A stretch of DNA of 24,361 nucleotides from JBMNOU01 sp050943215 (GTDB taxonomy: Bacteria > Bacillota > Clostridia > Christensenellales > SZUA-584), in assembly GCA_050943215.1 (NCBI GenBank), contig JBMNOU010000025.1, positions 1-24,361 on the forward strand, in the 5' to 3' direction. Position numbers and translations under genes: made by a program. Positions within the stretch are counted from its first letter, which is position 1. The number at the start of each line of letters is the position of its first letter. Below, piece after piece: positions 22,462 to 24,361 of this stretch. The notes under the pieces were generated by a model. That model was not told where the DNA came from and searched no databases. It was given only the letters and a program-made list of their open reading frames with translations.

Positions 22462-23646
22462 CTATTTCAATGAACGAACGAATTCCTTCATTCTGTTCAT
22501 ACCTTTTATAATCTCCTCTTCTTTTACCGCGTAGCTGAGTCTGACGTAATCGTCCGCCCCAAATACAGCACCGGGCACGACTGCCGTCTGCATACTTTCA
22601 AGCAATAATTCGGAAAATTTTAATGAATCGTCTATTGCTATTCCGTTATATGTCTTACCCTTGATCCGGGAGATATCCACCATCACATAGAACGCGCCGC
22701 TTGGGATACGGCAGGATATCCCTTCGATATCGTTGATCAGTCTACAAAGTAATAATCTGCGTTTATCAAAAGCCGCTTTCATTAATCCCACGTCTCTCTG
22801 CGGACCGTTTAGCGCCTCTATGCTCGCGTACTGTGCAATTGAATTTGGGTTTGATGCCGCGTGGGATTGGTACGCTCCCATCACCTTCGCCAATTCTGTG
22901 GTACTGGCGGTATAACCGATCCGCCATCCTGTCATTGCATACGTTTTTGACATACCGTTCACGATAATTGTTGCATCCTTTATTTCCTGCCCGAGCGACG
23001 CAATGCTGATGTGTTTACCTTCGTAGACCAGCTCATCGTAAATTTCATCGGAAATTACGAAAATACCCGCATCCAGCGCAACAGAAGCGATTTCCTTTAA
23101 TTCCTGCTCCGTATAAACCGAACCGCACGGATTGGACGGCGTGTTCAAAATAACCGCTTTAGTTTTTGCTGTGATCATCGAACGGATGCTTTTTGCACTC
23201 GCCTTAAACACCCCGTCCGTCTCAATAAATACAGGGATACCGTCTGACATCCGAACCAGTTCCGGATAAGTCAGCCAGTACGGAACCGGTATGATCACCT
23301 CATCACCCGGATTCAATATAGCCGCGAAAATATTAAACAGTGAATGTTTTGCTCCATTTGATATGACAATATCTCTGGGCGCATACTCAAGGCCATATTT
23401 TTTATTTAGTCTCTTTGAAACCGCCTCCTTAAGCTCCGGCATGCCTGAAGCCGGCGTATAGCGGGTTATCCCTTTGTCAAGCGCCTTTTTTGCAGCGTTT
23501 TTAATATATTCCGGGGTGTCAAAATCCGGTTCTCCGGCTCCAAAACCAATAACGTCCTCGCCGGCCTGTTTCATTTTATTGGCCATGGCGGATATTTTAA
23601 GCGTTATCGACGGTGATATGCTTATTGCCTTTTTGGATAAATTCAT
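22462..23646 (-). CDS. Class I PLP-dependent aminotransferase (aspartate aminotransferase-like)
   Basis: A 394-residue fold-type I aminotransferase close to the short bacterial (Bacillus/Thermus-type) aspartate aminotransferases. GAGEPDFDTPEYIK at 36-49, YTPASGMPELKEAV, SNGAKHSLF near 97 and NTPSNPCGSVY near 168 are typical. The PLP lysine is Lys234 in NGMSKTYAMTGWRIGY. A substrate-carboxylate Arg should lie near the C-terminus (DYVRLSYA). It would shuttle amino groups between glutamate and oxaloacetate or a related keto acid. The ATG follows CGGAGGCGAAA, and a good promoter lies upstream. It shares an operon with the Re-citrate/homocitrate synthase-like gene, which would supply carbon toward 2-oxoglutarate, so a joint role in glutamate/aspartate metabolism is plausible (inference). 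Confidence 0.92.
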   Translation of the reverse strand: MNLSKKAISISPSITLKISAMANKMKQAGEDVIGFGAGEPDFDTPEYIKNAAKKALDKGITRYTPASGMPELKEAVSKRLNKKYGLEYAPRDIVISNGAKHSLFNIFAAILNPGDEVIIPVPYWLTYPELVRMSDGIPVFIETDGVFKASAKSIRSMITAKTKAVILNTPSNPCGSVYTEQELKEIASVALDAGIFVISDEIYDELVYEGKHISIASLGQEIKDATIIVNGMSKTYAMTGWRIGYTASTTELAKVMGAYQSHAASNPNSIAQYASIEALNGPQRDVGLMKAAFDKRRLLLCRLINDIEGISCRIPSGAFYVMVDISRIKGKTYNGIAIDDSLKFSELLLESMQTAVVPGAVFGADDYVRLSYAVKEEEIIKGMNRMKEFVRSLK

Positions 23647-23708
23647 TTTCGCCTCCGAATCTTATTTAAATTTGCATGATTGACAATCAGAACCTTCATC
23701 GAGACACT

Positions 23709-23737
23709 ATATTATCATAGATTATATGCTTTTTCAA
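23709..23737 (-). promoter_or_regulatory. Sigma-A-like promoter of the aminotransferase operon
   Basis: On the minus strand TTGAAA (23732-23737) and TAATAT (23709-23714) are 17 bases apart, about 60 bases before the aminotransferase start. Confidence 0.65.
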
Positions 23738-23862
23738 CATGATTTATATTAAAATATGAATGTCAGTAAATAAAATATTGCAGGTAATAGGCATTGAGTA
23801 TCTGTTTGCCCAGCAATCATTTATATAGTCTGATACATATAAATATTAATGGGGTGATGATA

Positions 23863-24117
23863 ATGAAAGAGTTAGTTGTATTATACGGTAATAATTGCGG
23901 ATATTGCAAGAAAGCAAAGATGCTGATTAAGCGTGCGCTTGAAAAAGAAACAAAATATACCGCTCTTAATATAAGATTTGTCTTGGACGAAGATCAAGAA
24001 GGCAAAAATTACCCGCACACGCTTATCCCCGCTTTTTACTGTGACGGAGAAATGTTTTTTGAAGGCAACCCAAATATGGATATTGTCATGTCCACACTTA
24101 AAGACTGCTATGAGTAA
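23863..24117 (+). CDS. Small CxxC thioredoxin/glutaredoxin-like protein
   Basis: An 84-residue thioredoxin-fold protein. The first strand MKELVVLYG leads directly to the redox motif CGYC (residues 12-15, NNCGYCKKAKMLIK), and a cis-Pro loop is present in TLIPAFYCDGEMFFEG. The size suits glutaredoxins or small thioredoxins. It may reduce disulfides in the cytosol with a thioredoxin-reductase-type partner. The ATG at 23863 has GGGGTG 6 bases upstream. Another ATG at 23857 is too close to that site, and the longer reading to 23794 has no site. It stands alone between two opposite or separately promoted units, and a partner reductase is not in the window. Substrate unknown. Confidence 0.85.
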   Translation: MKELVVLYGNNCGYCKKAKMLIKRALEKETKYTALNIRFVLDEDQEGKNYPHTLIPAFYCDGEMFFEGNPNMDIVMSTLKDCYE

Positions 24118-24158
24118 ATTTCAATTAATTAAAAAAGTATGAATATAATGATCTTTCC

Positions 24159-24187
24159 TTGATTATTCTGTAATTTCGTATTAAAAT
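24159..24187 (+). promoter_or_regulatory. Sigma-A-like promoter of the degV-like gene
   Basis: TTGATT (24159-24164) and TAAAAT (24182-24187) are 17 bases apart, about 28 bases before the ATG. Confidence 0.65.
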
Positions 24188-24215
24188 GACCAAAAAAGAG
24201 AGGGGATTAGGAGCT

Positions 24216-24361
24216 ATGTCAAATTATATCGTTGCAACAAGCTCAACATCCGACTTGCCTAAAGAATATACAGAAAAGCATAACATTCCAATCATGAAAT
24301 ATACCTATTATATCGATCATAAAGAGTATAAAGACGGCGATATGGATACGAAGACTTTCTT
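24216..24361 (+). CDS. DegV-family fatty-acid-binding protein, N-terminal part, cut by the window end
   Basis: Only 48 codons are inside the window. The start MSNYIVATSSTSDLPKEYTE is the DegV signature (SSTSDLP... in the first strand and loop), followed by HNIPIMKYTYYIDHKEYKDG as in family members, where an ILV..PL strand and Y.DG turn occur. DegV/FakB proteins bind a fatty acid and, in many Bacillota, present it to the kinase FakA; the DhaK-like kinase is not in view. The ATG follows GGAG at 5-6 bases, with AGGGGATTAGGAGCT upstream. Its promoter is clear. Since the C-terminal half is missing, function is a family call only. Confidence 0.85.
   Translation, partial: MSNYIVATSSTSDLPKEYTEKHNIPIMKYTYYIDHKEYKDGDMDTKTF

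Overview
The window looks like chromosomal DNA of an anaerobic, probably spore-forming member of the Bacillota (class Clostridia). The reasons are moderate to low GC, strong AGGAGG-type ribosome sites, frequent TTG starts, sigma-A-like promoters, a SpoVB/YabM-type flippase next to a YabN-type MazG protein and HU, a Clostridia-type WYL regulator, and a candidate Re-type citrate synthase. I see no insertion sequence, prophage, CRISPR array, rRNA or tRNA. Most of the window is core metabolism and housekeeping, with several accessory oddities between.

Left part (1-9550). A truncated gene end is followed by a WYL-domain regulator with its own promoter and a possible operator. Next is a CoA-disulfide reductase/rhodanese fusion co-transcribed with an ArsR-type repressor. 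A divergent TIM-barrel sugar isomerase follows. It converges on a PAS-GGDEF-HD-GYP-like signalling protein whose catalytic motifs are degenerate. Upstream are tadA, a 379-base stretch without an obvious gene that can fold into a long rod-like RNA, and a three-gene DUF2975 / XRE regulator / 36-aa acidic peptide operon. rmuC and a small Gly/Cys-rich protein made of two 33-residue repeats close this part.

Middle part (9550-17250), nearly all on the minus strand. thrC, a DUF503 (YlxP-like) gene and trpS form a tight cluster. Upstream of it are a small P-loop protein of unknown role and the glycolytic set pgk-tpiA-gpmI, with a strong terminator-like hairpin between pgk and tpiA. trmL (wobble-base methyltransferase) has its own promoter.

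Right part (17250-24361). On the plus strand, spoVB-like flippase, mazG/yabN-like and hup are followed by a strong terminator. On the minus strand, a class I aminotransferase and a homocitrate/Re-citrate synthase-like enzyme form a two-gene operon. A small CxxC thioredoxin-fold protein and the start of a DegV-family gene finish the window.

The least explained items are the Cys/Gly repeat protein at 9116-9346, the rod-like RNA at about 6549-6700, the tiny acidic ORF at 6782-6892, the rhodanese domain with Ser in place of its catalytic Cys, and the GGDEF/HD-GYP protein with both active sites degraded. All calls rest on reading the sequence and recalled family knowledge; no database search was run.
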